From Peribacillus glennii (GTDB lineage: Bacteria > Bacillota > Bacilli > Bacillales > DSM-1321), in the NCBI RefSeq assembly GCF_003429105.1, contig NZ_QVTD01000006.1, positions 124,001 to 188,000 on the forward strand: DNA of 64,000 nt, read 5' to 3'. The translations under genes and the position numbers were made by a program. Below are positions 28,148 to 39,122 of the stretch, one piece after another (positions within the stretch are counted from its first letter, which is position 1; every line of letters begins with the position of its first letter). A model generated the notes under the pieces. It was not told where the DNA came from and did not search any database. It worked only from the letters and a program-made list of their open reading frames with translations.

Positions 28148-28436
28148 ATTGAGATTGAAACGGAACCTCTGGCAGCGTCTCTTTAAAAAACTCTGCCAGT
28201 TCCAGTGCATCGGCGTAATTAATCTTAAAAGCGGCCTGCAGAAAATCCAGGTCTTGAATATCCTTTAATTCCAGGAGGGTCGAACGGCCTGTTTGCATAC
28301 AAACGACCAAAGGCTTTCCAAAGAACATATTCGTGTATACGATTCCGAAGTCAAACCTCGTTTCGCCTCCCGTAAACCCGACAAACCGGACCTTGACTGT
28401 CTCATTCTCATCATACAATTTTTCGAATAGTTCCAT
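28140..28436 (-). CDS. DUF3055-like small protein
   Basis: A 98-residue protein with an N-terminal beta-rich part (TVKVRFVGFTGGETRFDFGIVYTN) and a C-terminal helical part (ADALELAEFFKETLPEVP). I assign it to the DUF3055 type from memory of length and pattern, without a search; function unknown. ATG at 28436 follows AAAGGGGGA. Monocistronic, with the terminator stem starting inside its last codons. Confidence 0.6.
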   Translation of the reverse strand: MELFEKLYDENETVKVRFVGFTGGETRFDFGIVYTNMFFGKPLVVCMQTGRSTLLELKDIQDLDFLQAAFKINYADALELAEFFKETLPEVPFQSQYE

Positions 28437-28583
28437 ACGATCCCCCTTTTATTGTTTGAATATTATTATAATTCAATTAATTGTATATTTCAACTGACAA
28501 GCCTTTTGATTCTTGTTGCCAGCCCTTTTTAAACAATGCTAGAATGAAAACGGATACATGGAATATCTGGAAGGGGATTGATT

Positions 28584-29018
28584 ATGGCAGAAACAGCTTA
28601 TATTAAGTTAGTTCCAGGTTCGGATAAAGAAACGGTAACACTTGAGGAAGTGAAAGAATTGTTTGCCTATTACAAGGAAATCACCTCGAAGACTGGAAGC
28701 CAATTGGCGTGGAATTATGAAAACCGCGCATTTCCCTATGAAATAAAAGAAACCGATGATTCCGGGGGCAGGTGGATGTATTTACAATCGGCCTCAGATG
28801 GCTATCATTTAATTTTAATAGGAATAGACCAAGAAAAAGCATTCGACGAGTCACAAAATGAAAGAATCCAGACATATATACAAATCACCCTCCCCGAAAC
28901 ATCTACATTTGGGGATAAAGGCAAGGCAAATGAATTTTGCAAGTTTCTCGCAAAAAAACTAAAAGGGGAACTTCATTTATTTAATCAACGGGTCATGTAT
29001 TACTACCCTCGGAAGTAG
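28584..29018 (+). CDS. DUF1885-like protein
   Basis: A 144-residue cytosolic protein (AETAYIKLVPGSDKETVTLEEV at the start, RWMYLQSASDGYHLILIG in the middle, KLKGELHLFNQRVMYYYPRK at the end). It resembles the DUF1885 family known from Bacillus and Geobacillus, structurally characterised but without known function. ATG at 28584 with AAGGGG 7 nt upstream; a TTG at 28578 is less well placed. A strong terminator begins at its stop. Confidence 0.65.
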   Translation: MAETAYIKLVPGSDKETVTLEEVKELFAYYKEITSKTGSQLAWNYENRAFPYEIKETDDSGGRWMYLQSASDGYHLILIGIDQEKAFDESQNERIQTYIQITLPETSTFGDKGKANEFCKFLAKKLKGELHLFNQRVMYYYPRK

Positions 29019-29048
29019 AAAACCGGCCGAAAATACGGCCGGTTTTGA
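29017..29048. terminator. Terminator after the DUF1885-like gene
   Basis: AAAACCGGCCG-AAAATA-CGGCCGGTTTT, usable in both directions between this gene and the convergent deacetylase gene. Confidence 0.82.
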
Positions 29049-29071
29049 CACAAAAGCACAAAGTTTTGATT

Positions 29072-29938
29072 TCAAGGTGTTTCAATAAGGGCAGGGTCAA
29101 CAGTTTCAAACCCTCTCCGTTTCAGCCCCTTGATAATGCCTGAAATAGCATCACTTGTCCATTTCCTGTCATGCATAAGCAAATTCGCCCCACTATTTAA
29201 ATATGGCGAGTTCACCATGATATCCACAAGAGCCGCCTTGTTTTGATATTCCTTTTCCCAATCGTAACCATATGTCCAATTCATGACAAGCATATTTTCT
29301 TTGGCGGCCAGTCGTTTCGAAAAATCGGTGTTCATCCCGAATGGCGCCCTGAAAAATTTCGGTCTTTCCCCGGTTATCGCTTCCACTGCGTCATTCAATT
29401 TTACAATTTCCGCCGCCTGTTCATCTTCACTCAAACCCTTAAGTGTGGCGTGACTGTAGGTATGGTTCCCAATCGCAAAACCCATTTCATGAATTTTCTT
29501 CAAAACGGCTTTCTCCGGCTCTGTGTCGATGAAATGCCCGTTTACAAAGAAAATGGCCTTGGCACCGTGTTGTTTTAATGTGTTTGCAATGGTTAAAGAA
29601 TATTCATGAGGGGCATCATCAAAGGTCAAAAGCACAACCTGTGCATCCGCACTTTCTATAGGATGGACAGACCAGTTTGCAGGATTGATGCGGTATTTAG
29701 GCCGTTCATTTTTCATCGCCGGCCGCGCTTGTTTATTTTCTTCCTGCCTTTCTTTTGACCCGTTATTATCGAATTGCCCTTTTATTTTTTCCTCGCTTGA
29801 TCCGTTTTCGTTCCCAGCTTCCTGCTTTTCGGTTTTTTCTCCATTCCGATTCTCCGTTGAAGCAGTCTCCCCGTTGCAACCTGTTAAGAACATACAAAAT
29901 AAAACGGTTACGATCCATATTTTTTTCAGGTTAGTCAC
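29072..29938 (-). CDS. Polysaccharide deacetylase lipoprotein
   Basis: NodB-homology carbohydrate deacetylase (CE4), anchored outside the membrane. Signal KKIWIVTVLFCMF with lipobox LTGC, a low-complexity Glu/Asn/Lys linker of about 65 residues, then NodB motifs: LLTFDDAP (metal Asp), HTYSHAT (metal His pair) and FRAPFG. The start is uncertain. GTG at 29938 opens the signal but has a poor ribosome site; the CTG at 29932 has GGGGTGA 6 nt upstream; an ATG at 30034 overlaps the stop of the upstream membrane gene as ATGA but would add 32 residues before the signal. Likely substrate is peptidoglycan or a cell-surface glycan. Confidence 0.82.
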   Translation of the reverse strand: MTNLKKIWIVTVLFCMFLTGCNGETASTENRNGEKTEKQEAGNENGSSEEKIKGQFDNNGSKERQEENKQARPAMKNERPKYRINPANWSVHPIESADAQVVLLTFDDAPHEYSLTIANTLKQHGAKAIFFVNGHFIDTEPEKAVLKKIHEMGFAIGNHTYSHATLKGLSEDEQAAEIVKLNDAVEAITGERPKFFRAPFGMNTDFSKRLAAKENMLVMNWTYGYDWEKEYQNKAALVDIMVNSPYLNSGANLLMHDRKWTSDAISGIIKGLKRRGFETVDPALIETP

Positions 29939-30030
29939 CCCGCAAGCAATATGTTTGTTGTAAAAGAGATTCGTCAGTAATAGAGTAAGGTGGCCAACAA
30001 TCAATCTGTTTACTAATAATCTTGCTTTAT

Positions 30031-30276
30031 TCATTGAGGCAGGTATTTGTTAAACAACAGCTGCAATAATGCATAGCTAAGGAGACTTGTGCAAGTGACC
30101 AGTATCGTTCCCCTGTTTGACTTCAGGATCGTTTTGCCAATGTAGGCTGCAAAATAGCAAAATACCATGAACATGATAACTTTGAACATTAAGCGGTCGT
30201 GTGATGACAGCCATTCCGCCAGGGTGTACCCGCTCCAGACAATGATTTGAAAGAGGAATACAATATAACTTTTCAA
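30031..30276 (-). CDS. Small hypothetical membrane protein
   Basis: About 81 residues with three hydrophobic stretches (SYIVFLFQIIVWSGYTLAEW; MFKVIMFMVFCYFAAYIG; ILVTCTSLLSYALLQLLF). I recognise no family. TTG at 30276 with GTGAGG 9 nt upstream is the best start; GTG at 30291 is an alternative. Its stop overlaps an ATG of the deacetylase frame (ATGA), so the two are probably co-transcribed. Confidence 0.5.
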   Translation of the reverse strand: MKSYIVFLFQIIVWSGYTLAEWLSSHDRLMFKVIMFMVFCYFAAYIGKTILKSNRGTILVTCTSLLSYALLQLLFNKYLPQ

Positions 30277-30450
30277 AGTATACAGCCTCACTTTGCCAGT
30301 GGTCTATTCATTTTATAACCCAACCACAAGCCCGTAAACGCTTTTTGAAGACTTTTTTGAAAGGACCTGTCCAGGATGGATTTCGAAAAAACTTTTTCCA
30401 TTAATGAATCATATATATGCCTGTACAGGAGATTTGATGAGGCTAAACCT

Positions 30451-30492
30451 GAAAAAAGCACACCTACCTTTTCGGTAAGTGTGCTTTTTAAA
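30451..30492. terminator. Terminator of the pdh operon
   Basis: AAAAAGCACAC..TACC-TTTTC-GGTA.GTGTGCTTTTT, a long nearly perfect stem with T-runs on both strands, just beyond the pdhD stop. Confidence 0.88.
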
Positions 30493-30496
30493 TGTA

Positions 30497-31906
30497 TTAC
30501 TTAATGATATGGATTGGACTTCCCAAAGCAACTTCGGCAGCTTCCATAGTGATTTCTCCCAATGTAGGGTGGGCATGGATCGTCATGGCAATATCTTCTG
30601 CAGTCATACCTGCTTCAATAGCCAATCCAAGCTCAGCGATCATGTCGCTTGCCCCAGGTCCCGCGATTTGCGCACCGATAACCAGTCCGTCTTCCTTGCG
30701 TGTCACGAGCTTCATAAATCCGTCGGCGCTGTTTAAGGAAAGAGCGCGGCCGTTTGCGGCGAACGGGAATTTTGCCCCAATAGCTTCAATTCCTTCTTCC
30801 TTGGCTTGCTGTTCAGTATAGCCTACAGAAGCAAGTTCAGGCTCAGAGAATACAACCGCAGGGATGGCTAGGTAATCGATTTCGGAAGCATGTCCGGCAA
30901 TTGCTTCAGCTGCTATTTTACCCTCATAGGAAGCCTTGTGAGCAAGCGGCGGCCCTTCGACAATGTCTCCGATTGCATAGATATTGCTAACACTTGTACG
31001 GCATTGCTTATCGGTTTCGACCAAGCCTCTGTCAGTCTTTTTGATGCCGACCTGTTCAAGGCCTAATTCATCGGTGTTAGGGCGGCGTCCAACTGTTACT
31101 AGAACATAATCCGCTTCGACTTTCTTTTCTTCGCCTTTGACTTCATAAGTTACGACTACGCCGTTTTCTGTTTCTTCTACGCCCTTCGCTAAGGCTTTCG
31201 TTACAATTTCCGCACCCCTTTTCTTAAGGTTGCGCTTGACAAGAGCAGACATTTGCTTTTCAAAACCGGCAAGGATTTCATCTGCACCTTCCAAGATTGT
31301 GATCTTTGTACCAAAGTTAGCGTAAGCTCCGCTCAGCTCGGTTCCGATATATCCTCCTCCGATCACTACCATTGACGAAGGAACTTCATCAAGAGCAAGT
31401 GCACCGGTAGAATTGATAATGCGCTTTGAATATTTGAAAGCAGGCAGTTCAATAGGTGTTGAACCTGTAGCAATGATTGCATTTTTGAATGTATAGGTTT
31501 GTGCGGATGTTTCACTCATTACGCGCAAAGTGTTCGCATCTACAAAATATGCTTCCCCGCTTACGATTTCAACCTTGTTTCCTTTTAATAAGCCGGAAAC
31601 ACCGCCTGTAAGCTTGTTTACCACAGACCCTTTCCATGCCTGTACCTTTGAAAAATCAACCTTTACGTTTTCTGCTGTTATCCCCATTTCTTCTGAGGAT
31701 CCAGCTTCATGAAAACGGTGGCCCGCAGAGATCAAGGCCTTTGATGGAATACATCCGACATTCAAGCATACCCCGCCAACAGTCCCTTTTTCTACGATTG
31801 TCACTTTCTGGCCAAGCTGTGCTGCGCGTATTGCGGCAACATATCCGCCAGGGCCTGCACCGATGACTATAGTATCTGTTTCAATTGGGAAATCTCCTAC
31901 TACCAT
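30497..31906 (-). CDS. pdhD: Dihydrolipoyl dehydrogenase (E3)
   Basis: Flavoprotein that reoxidises the dihydrolipoyl group of E2 with NAD. 469 residues; FAD-binding [11 protein letters not shown] at about 17, redox disulphide [13 protein letters not shown] at about 44-56, NAD-binding [12 protein letters not shown], and the C-terminal catalytic HAHPTLGE His-Glu pair. ATG at 31906 with GGAGG 9 nt upstream; 4 nt after the pdhC stop. In Bacillus this E3 is shared with the 2-oxoglutarate dehydrogenase complex. Confidence 0.97.
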   Translation of the reverse strand: MVVGDFPIETDTIVIGAGPGGYVAAIRAAQLGQKVTIVEKGTVGGVCLNVGCIPSKALISAGHRFHEAGSSEEMGITAENVKVDFSKVQAWKGSVVNKLTGGVSGLLKGNKVEIVSGEAYFVDANTLRVMSETSAQTYTFKNAIIATGSTPIELPAFKYSKRIINSTGALALDEVPSSMVVIGGGYIGTELSGAYANFGTKITILEGADEILAGFEKQMSALVKRNLKKRGAEIVTKALAKGVEETENGVVVTYEVKGEEKKVEADYVLVTVGRRPNTDELGLEQVGIKKTDRGLVETDKQCRTSVSNIYAIGDIVEGPPLAHKASYEGKIAAEAIAGHASEIDYLAIPAVVFSEPELASVGYTEQQAKEEGIEAIGAKFPFAANGRALSLNSADGFMKLVTRKEDGLVIGAQIAGPGASDMIAELGLAIEAGMTAEDIAMTIHAHPTLGEITMEAAEVALGSPIHIIK

Positions 31907-31910
31907 GTTA

Positions 31911-33263
31911 TTACGCCTCCATTAACAATAGTTCTGGATCGTTAAGCAATCTCTTGATGTGGTTTAATGCATTTTGTGCTGTGGCACCGTCAATAATACG
32001 GTGGTCAAAGCTTAGTGATAATGCCAAGACTGGAGCGGCAACTATTTCACCGTCGCGTACAATTGGCTTCTCCGCGATGCGGCCGATTCCAAGGATGGCA
32101 ACTTCAGGATGGTTGATGACTGGCGTGAACCATTGACCGCCTGCAGAACCGATATTTGAAATAGTGCAAGAAGCACCCTTCATCTCATCAGGAGCAAGTT
32201 TCCCGTCACGGGCCTTTCCTGCAAGTTCATTAATTTCATTGGAAATAGCAAAGGTTGATTTACGGTCCGCATCCTTGACGACCGGAACTAGAAGCCCTTT
32301 TTCAGTATCTGCAGCGATCCCGATATTGAAATAATGCTTATGGATGATTTCACCTGCTGCATCATCAATGGATGTGTTCAAAGCAGGGAATTCACGCAAT
32401 GCGCTGGTTAAGGCTTTTACCACATAAGGAAGGAAAGTAAGCTTGATTCCCTTTGATGCTGCGATTTCCTTGAACTTCTTGCGGTGAGCGACCAATTTGG
32501 TCACGTCCACTTCATCCATTAATGTAACGTGCGGTGCAGTATGTTTGGAATTCACCATCGCTTTTGCAATCGCTTTTCTGATTCCGCTCATTTTCTCACG
32601 GGTTTCAGGATATTGGCCTGCTGGAACTGCTGCAGCCGGTTTTGCTGCCGCCTTCTCTTCAGCCTGTGCAGCTTGCGTTTCGGCAGCTTCGGCTTGTACA
32701 GGCTGTGCTGCTCCGCCAGACAGGAACGCATTAATGTCTTCCTTCATGATCCGGCCATTGTCACCGGAACCTGCTACCAGGCGAATTTCGACACCTTTTT
32801 CGCGTGCATACTTTCTCACTGAAGGCATGGCAATGATGCGGCGGTTTGAATCGACCTCAGCTTGAGGTGCAGCACCCGCTCCCGTTGCGCCAGCTGCTTG
32901 CTGTGCAGGCGCCTCTTCCTTATTCACTTCCTGGCCGGCTTCTGCAGTAGCCTGTACTTGGGCTTCTGTTTTGTTGTCAGCCGCTTCCTCTGCATGGTCG
33001 CCTTTGAACTGCAGGTTCTCATACCCTGGAGCGTCAAAAGTGACAAGGACATCGCCGACTGTAGCTACTGTACCTTCTTGTACCAGTATTTCTTCAACAG
33101 TACCTTCAACCGGTGATGGGATTTCCACCACGGCCTTATCATTTTGAACCTCGCAAAGCACATCGTCTTCCTGTACTTTGTCCCCTGGTTTTATGAACCA
33201 TTTTACTATTTCACCCTCGTGAATACCTTCTCCGATGTCAGGGAGTCTAAATTGGAATGCCAA
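31911..33263 (-). CDS. pdhC: Pyruvate dehydrogenase E2, dihydrolipoyl acetyltransferase
   Basis: Core of the complex; transfers acetyl from lipoate to CoA. 450 residues: one lipoyl domain with Lys43 in [10 protein letters not shown], an Ala/Glu/Gln-rich linker, the E1/E3-binding domain ([15 protein letters not shown]), a second Ala/Pro linker and the catalytic domain ending with [10 protein letters not shown] (catalytic His and Asp). TTG at 33263 is the start: AGGAGG lies 9 nt upstream and [13 protein letters not shown] is the expected N-terminus. Confidence 0.97.
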   Translation of the reverse strand: MAFQFRLPDIGEGIHEGEIVKWFIKPGDKVQEDDVLCEVQNDKAVVEIPSPVEGTVEEILVQEGTVATVGDVLVTFDAPGYENLQFKGDHAEEAADNKTEAQVQATAEAGQEVNKEEAPAQQAAGATGAGAAPQAEVDSNRRIIAMPSVRKYAREKGVEIRLVAGSGDNGRIMKEDINAFLSGGAAQPVQAEAAETQAAQAEEKAAAKPAAAVPAGQYPETREKMSGIRKAIAKAMVNSKHTAPHVTLMDEVDVTKLVAHRKKFKEIAASKGIKLTFLPYVVKALTSALREFPALNTSIDDAAGEIIHKHYFNIGIAADTEKGLLVPVVKDADRKSTFAISNEINELAGKARDGKLAPDEMKGASCTISNIGSAGGQWFTPVINHPEVAILGIGRIAEKPIVRDGEIVAAPVLALSLSFDHRIIDGATAQNALNHIKRLLNDPELLLMEA

Positions 33264-33362
33264 TGGATTCAACCTCCTATTATTCAATCATATATACTTA
33301 CAACAAAAAAGTCTTTTTTCCGGGCTGCTAGATTTTAAGCATGCGAATTCCATATAACTAAA

Positions 33363-33396
33363 CTGCTTAACAGCCATCATAGAAGCCGTTAAGCAG
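33363..33396. other. Stem-loop between pdhB and pdhC
   Basis: CTGCTTAAC at 33363-33371 pairs with GTTAAGCAG at 33388-33396, with possible extension by GC pairs. No U-run follows on the coding strand. The 148-nt pdhB-pdhC gap is the only long one in the operon, so this may be a processing or partial termination point that sets subunit ratios. Confidence 0.5.
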
Positions 33397-33411
33397 ATCG
33401 TTCAAACATGC

Positions 33412-34389
33412 TTAGAAGTTTAATACTTTTTTCGCTGTTTCGATAATATCCTTGAAATTCGGCAGCCAAACACCTTCTGCTTGGGAGAAAGGATAAATGG
33501 TATCAGGAGCAGCCACACGCAGAACAGGTGCTTCTAGGCTTAAGATAGCCCGGTCATTGATTTCGGCAACAACCTGCGCACCTACGCCTGCCTGTTTTTG
33601 GGCTTCTTGTACCACAATGGCACGGCCTGTCTTCTCTACCGAAGCAATAATCGCCTCAATATCCAGAGGCTGGATTGTACGGAGATCGACTACTTCTACC
33701 GAGTGGCCTTCCTTCTCGAGTTCCTCCGCCGCTTTTAAGGATTCGTGGACCATTGCTCCATAAGTAATGATGGACAGGTCAGTTCCTTCGCGCTTAACAT
33801 CTGCCTTGCCGATTTCGATTGTATATTCCTCTTCAGGCACTTCCTGGCGGAAAGCGCGGTACAATTTCAAGTGCTCAAGGAAGATAACCGGATCATTGTC
33901 ACGGATAGAAGAGATCAGCAATCCTTTAGCATCATAAGGAGTGGATGGAACAACTACTTTTAGTCCGGGAGATTGTGCCATCAGCCCTTCCAGTGCATCT
34001 GAGTGCAGTTCCGGAGTATGTACACCTCCGCCAAACGGAGAACGTACCGTGATCGGAGCATTATATCGACCTCCAGAACGGTAACGCATGCGGGCCATTT
34101 GTCCTGCAATCGAATCCATTACTTCGAAAACGAACCCGAAGAACTGGATTTCCGGTACCGGACGGTAACCGGTAAGGGCAAGACCGATCGCTAGGCCCCC
34201 AATGCCTGATTCTGCAAGCGGCGTGTCAAATACACGGTCCTCGCCGAATTCTTTTTGCAATCCTTCTGTTGCGCGGAATACACCGCCGTTTACGCCAATG
34301 TCTTCCCCGAACATCAGCACTTTTTCGTCATTGCGGAGTTCTGTGCGCAATGCATCAGTGATTGCTTGAATCATTGTCATTTGAGCCAT
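33412..34389 (-). CDS. pdhB: Pyruvate dehydrogenase E1 beta subunit
   Basis: Part of the thiamine-diphosphate E1 tetramer that decarboxylates pyruvate. 325 residues with [14 protein letters not shown] near the start, [18 protein letters not shown] (catalytic Glu) and [20 protein letters not shown] at 34389, 3 nt after the pdhA stop, indicating coupled synthesis with E1 alpha. Confidence 0.97.
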   Translation of the reverse strand: MAQMTMIQAITDALRTELRNDEKVLMFGEDIGVNGGVFRATEGLQKEFGEDRVFDTPLAESGIGGLAIGLALTGYRPVPEIQFFGFVFEVMDSIAGQMARMRYRSGGRYNAPITVRSPFGGGVHTPELHSDALEGLMAQSPGLKVVVPSTPYDAKGLLISSIRDNDPVIFLEHLKLYRAFRQEVPEEEYTIEIGKADVKREGTDLSIITYGAMVHESLKAAEELEKEGHSVEVVDLRTIQPLDIEAIIASVEKTGRAIVVQEAQKQAGVGAQVVAEINDRAILSLEAPVLRVAAPDTIYPFSQAEGVWLPNFKDIIETAKKVLNF

Positions 34390-34392
34390 GGC

Positions 34393-35571
<1,179 letters not shown>

Positions 35572-36010
35572 TCAAAGGGCCGATATGGACGCCAGTTTAT
35601 ATTTTCCACAATAAAAAATTAGTGAAACATGCAGGCATTTTCCGGATTTAAATGATCGTCTGTATCAATTTAACCAGAAAATTAAATAGTACAATGCTTT
35701 ATTCCGTTTTTAGTTTACCTAACAAATACCTATTCGTCAAATACTATGATCTTTAATTTTACAACATTGGCAGCGTTTTTATATGACGTAATACACAACC
35801 CCCGATTTCACATCTGTTATACAATAAATATAAAACTGTATTACAAAATTCTCATTTCCAAATGAATATCTGCCTTGAAGAGTTAATTTAATATAATTTT
35901 TTCCTCTCCTGATAAAGGGTATCCAAACGGTTTTTCCTTTAATCATCATCTTCCAATCCCTAAAGGTTATTATAGAAGAAAAGAAAATCCCACAATGTGC
36001 TGTTGTATAT

Positions 36011-36046
36011 TGAAAAAAAAAAAGCAAGTCCTGTTAGGACTTTGCC
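36011..36046 (-). terminator. ykyA terminator
   Basis: GGCAAAGTCC-TAACA-GGACTTGC followed on the - strand by eleven T, 5 nt beyond the ykyA stop. Confidence 0.82.
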
Positions 36047-36050
36047 TGGT

Positions 36051-36716
36051 TTATTTTTTATCGGAGCTTTCTTCGACCTTAATATCTGCGCTCTTGTAAA
36101 ATGCTTCTTTCTCTTTATTGTACCGTTCTGTTTCTTTATTGAACGTTTCATTTGCATCCAATACTTTTTGATAGGATTTGTTAATTTTGTTGATTTGCTC
36201 CTGGAGCCTATCCATTTTCAAATCTTCCTGTTTGAATAGCCCGTACAGTTCTTTATCGAGAGCTAGGCTTTCCTTATAGGCTTTATACAAGTCATCGTGT
36301 GCTGCGTATCTTTTTTCCATCGTTTCCTTAAGCTTTCCCGCACGCTGCTTCACTTCTTCATCTTCTATTTCGCCGATTTGATCCTTAATATTATTAAATT
36401 CTTCTTCCGATTCAGTTATGCTCTCATGTTCTTTTTCTATTAGTTTCTCACGTTCTTCAATATTGGCCAGCGCTTGATCGGAAAGTTTCACGATCTGGTC
36501 AAATTCCTTCATGCTCAAGCCAATGATTTGCTCATATAGTTGTTTTTCCTTTTTTTCCGACTCGGTAATGGGTCCTTGCTGTTCTTCAAACGCATTTTCT
36601 TTCTGGACCGCTTCCTCAAGAATGGTGTGGATTTGTTCTTCGGGTGACGCACTGCATCCTGTAATAAAAAAAGTAAAACATAAAAGAATAGCTGCTAGGC
36701 TTAGTTGTTTCAACAC
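36051..36716 (-). CDS. ykyA: YkyA-type coiled-coil lipoprotein
   Basis: About 221 residues: signal KQLSLAAILLCFTFF with lipobox ITGC, then almost entirely charged coiled coil (for example EKEHESITESEEEFNN and KMDRLQEQINKINK). It matches the YkyA putative cell-wall-binding lipoprotein family and keeps its B. subtilis place upstream of pdhA. GTG at 36716 follows GGGGGGAG by 6 nt; the next codon TTG is a possible alternative start. Function unknown. Confidence 0.85.
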   Translation of the reverse strand: MLKQLSLAAILLCFTFFITGCSASPEEQIHTILEEAVQKENAFEEQQGPITESEKKEKQLYEQIIGLSMKEFDQIVKLSDQALANIEEREKLIEKEHESITESEEEFNNIKDQIGEIEDEEVKQRAGKLKETMEKRYAAHDDLYKAYKESLALDKELYGLFKQEDLKMDRLQEQINKINKSYQKVLDANETFNKETERYNKEKEAFYKSADIKVEESSDKK

Positions 36717-36869
36717 TGATAACTCCCCCCATTTGTTCACATTTACTACTATAATGGAAAGCCGAAGTATTTGACAATAGGAGACAAACTTCATAATTTG
36801 TCAAAACCCGGCTAATCCATACTATATCTGTTTGTGTTCTGGAAATTTTAATATATAAAAACTGTTGGG

Positions 36870-36910
36870 CTATAGCCTATACAACACTCAATACAAAGCA
36901 TAGGCTGTAG
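36870..36910 (+). promoter_or_regulatory. Inverted repeat and sigma-K-like promoter before the YjcZ-type gene
   Basis: CTATAGCCTAT (36870-36880) and ATAGGCTGTAG (36900-36910) are inverted with one mismatch. The same stretch contains AC, 16 nt, CATAGGCTG, one base from the sigma-K pattern AC-N16-CATAnnnTA. Late mother-cell expression would fit the gene type; this is inference. Confidence 0.35.
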
Positions 36911-36954
36911 GGAGTCGTTCCTAAAGGAATGAAAAACTCGAGGAGGAATCCCGT

Positions 36955-37128
36955 ATGTATCAAAATGTTTACGGCAGCAACATCCAGGGAAGCCCTTATT
37001 CCGGTTATGACTGCTGCTACCCGGTTGCCGGTCATGGGTATTGCGGATTTGGACGCGGCAGAAACTTCACTTTAATCATCGTGCTATTCATTTTATTAAT
37101 TATCGTCGGTGCGTGCTGGAGTTTTTAA
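36955..37128 (+). CDS. YjcZ-type small sporulation protein
   Basis: A 57-residue peptide with an N-terminal Gly/Tyr/Cys-rich part (YSGYDCCYPVAGHGYCGFG) and a C-terminal hydrophobic segment FTLIIVLFILLIIVGACW, the hallmark of the YjcZ/SscA-like family of small spore proteins. ATG at 36955 with GGAGG 8 nt upstream is excellent. It is a single gene between ykyA and def, absent from this place in B. subtilis. The exact role is unknown; relatives contribute to spore assembly or germination. Confidence 0.82.
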   Translation: MYQNVYGSNIQGSPYSGYDCCYPVAGHGYCGFGRGRNFTLIIVLFILLIIVGACWSF

Positions 37129-37217
37129 CATAGGCCGCTTTCTTTTGTATACCCGTAAAATTATTGATCGTAATCGTCTTTTCTAATAGCATCGATAATC
37201 TTTAGCTTTATCCAGGT

Positions 37218-37248
37218 GGCCGATTTGTGTCAAAAATTGCAATCGGCC
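37218..37248 (+). terminator. Hairpin upstream of def
   Basis: GGCCGATT (37218-37225) and AATCGGCC (37241-37248) form an 8-bp stem followed by TGTTCTT, a weak U-tract; possibly the terminator of the small spore gene. Confidence 0.4.
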
Positions 37249-37334
37249 TGTTCTTGCAAATCTCCCGGATTACTTTTGGGGCCTGATTTGGTAGACTACA
37301 TAATATATTATCTTGTGAATTTCGAGGTGCAATC

Positions 37335-37889
37335 ATGATTACAACGAAAGATATCATCAGGGAAGGGCACCCTGCCCTCCGCAAAACAGCAGAGGAAGTA
37401 CAGCTTCCAGCTTCAAAGGAAGACAAAGAAATCCTCGCTGGTTTGCTTGAATATGTCAAAAACAGCCAGGATCCTGAAATGGCCGAAAAACACGGCTTGC
37501 GGCCAGGAATTGGCCTGGCCGCTCCCCAGATCAATGTTTCAAAAAGAATGATCGCGGTTCATGTGAAAGATCATGATGGCATACTTTACAGCTATGCGCT
37601 ATTTAACCCTAAAATTATCAGCCACTCCGTGGAAAAATCATATTTGACTGCCGGGGAAGGCTGCCTGTCTGTCGACCGTATGGTTCCCGGCTATGTGCCG
37701 CGTCATGCCAGAATAAAATTGTCCGGTACCACATTGGAAGGCGAAAAAATCACCCTAAAACTTAAAGGTCTGCCGGCAATTGTGTTTCAACACGAAATCG
37801 ATCACTTGAACGGCATCATGTTTTATGACCATATTTCCCAGGAGAACCCCTTTACCATCTCGGGGGACGCTATCGCAATCGAGAGATAA
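37335..37889 (+). CDS. def: Peptide deformylase
   Basis: Removes the formyl group from nascent polypeptides. 184 residues with all three motifs: GIGLAAPQ (I), EGCLSVD with the metal Cys (II) and QHEIDHLNG with HExxH (III). The length and the insertion-rich N-terminus fit the type II deformylase of Gram-positive bacteria (B. subtilis YkrB/DefB, same synteny). ATG at 37335 follows GAGGTG. Confidence 0.96.
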   Translation: MITTKDIIREGHPALRKTAEEVQLPASKEDKEILAGLLEYVKNSQDPEMAEKHGLRPGIGLAAPQINVSKRMIAVHVKDHDGILYSYALFNPKIISHSVEKSYLTAGEGCLSVDRMVPGYVPRHARIKLSGTTLEGEKITLKLKGLPAIVFQHEIDHLNGIMFYDHISQENPFTISGDAIAIER

Positions 37890-37912
37890 TGGAAGCCGCC
37901 GACTTAGGAAAC

Positions 37913-37994
37913 AAGGGTCAGACCCACAAGGACATTTACAGATGTTCTTCGATATGAAGAGCTAATGTAAAAGGGCCGATGGGGTCGGACCCTT
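37913..37994. repeat. Pair of AAGGGTC-RGACCC palindromes
   Basis: AAGGGTCAGACCCA at 37913-37926 and GGGGTCGGACCCTT at 37981-37994 are each palindromic and also mutually inverted, enclosing 54 nt. Located between the convergent def and ykrA genes; neither strand has a good T-run. Confidence 0.5.
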
Positions 37995-38007
37995 ATGAGT
38001 CTGCCCC

Positions 38008-38775
38008 TTAAATTAGGCCAAAATGCTTCAAGCCATTATAAATCCCATCGTTATCGACATCATCAGTCACATGGTTGGCAAATTTCTTAACTGCTTCCGT
38101 TGCGTTTCCCATGGCAATACCAGTCCCTGCCGTTTCGAGCATTTCAATATCATTTAATCCATCCCCAAAAGCGTAAACATCTTCCATGGCAAAGCCTGCC
38201 TTTTCGATTAAAATTCTGATGCCCTCTGCCTTTGAGCCCCCCACAGGAAGGACATCCATGCTGTATTCATGCCACCGGATAAAACGGAACTTTTCATATT
38301 TCCCCACATATTTGCTTTCCTCATTCTCATTGCAAAACAATAAAGATTGGTAAATATCCCTGTCGTGGTAAAACGTCTCATCCTTTTCAGGGTGTGGAAA
38401 ATGAAGTGTCCCTAATGAAATTTCGATTCTTTCGTCATGCCGGACATTTGCCTTCATTGTTTTATCATTCATGAAAACGATTGGTGTATTGTTCGTTTCG
38501 GCATCGCCATGCAGCTGTTTAAGCTGTTCCCTGGAAAGAGGATTTTTATATATCGCTTCTCCCTGGAAAACTACAAATTGGCCATTGTAGCTGACAAAGG
38601 TGTCAATATCGAGTTCTTCACGCAAGTGTTCAAACATAAATGGGGCCCTGCCGGTCGAGATTGCCACGAAAACATCATTTTCCTGAAGCTTTTTGATCGC
38701 TGCCTTTGTAGAATCAGGGAGTTTCTTATCATGGTCAAGCAAGGTTCCATCTATATCAAAAAAAACAATCTTCAT
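38008..38775 (-). CDS. ykrA: HAD-superfamily hydrolase (Cof/IIB type)
   Basis: A 255-residue phosphatase: motif I FFDIDGTLLDHD with nucleophile Asp, motif II STGRAP, motif III Lys in VGGSKAEG, motif IV FGDGLNDIEML, the typical Cof-like order with a C2B cap. Substrate unknown (family members act on sugar phosphates and cofactors). ATG at 38775 with AAGGA 9 nt upstream. Orthologue position of B. subtilis YkrA. Confidence 0.88.
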   Translation of the reverse strand: MKIVFFDIDGTLLDHDKKLPDSTKAAIKKLQENDVFVAISTGRAPFMFEHLREELDIDTFVSYNGQFVVFQGEAIYKNPLSREQLKQLHGDAETNNTPIVFMNDKTMKANVRHDERIEISLGTLHFPHPEKDETFYHDRDIYQSLLFCNENEESKYVGKYEKFRFIRWHEYSMDVLPVGGSKAEGIRILIEKAGFAMEDVYAFGDGLNDIEMLETAGTGIAMGNATEAVKKFANHVTDDVDNDGIYNGLKHFGLI

Positions 38776-39122
38776 TAGTCCACTTCCTTACATTCTTGTA
38801 AAAGTTCTGCCTTTCTTTATTTTGCCAATAGCAGACAGAATATGTACCCATTTAACCGCTGGCCGGGGTTTCATGTCAAGAAAACATACCTGTATCCCAA
38901 TATATTTTCCAATATTAGTAATGAAAAGACTGCGTAAACTTTACATATACTTGGAATACAAAATCAACATACTAAGAACGAAGCTTCCGAGATTTTACGC
39001 CAACCTGCGGTATTTGTAAAACCAGAGAAAATTTTGCCGATAAATCCGCTTTTGCCCATAAAGACTTATTTACTTTATTTCATATTCCATTAAAATAAAA
39101 GATAAGGGGAGCGTGATCCGCC

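Noticed and set aside
32497..32865. Long + strand frames opposite pdhC
   Set aside because: Shadows of the Ala/Glu-rich pdhC linker; codon bias and conservation belong to the - strand gene.
35779..36027. 82-codon frame on the - strand between pdhA and ykyA
   Set aside because: No ribosome site, AT-driven composition, and it overlaps the ykyA terminator.
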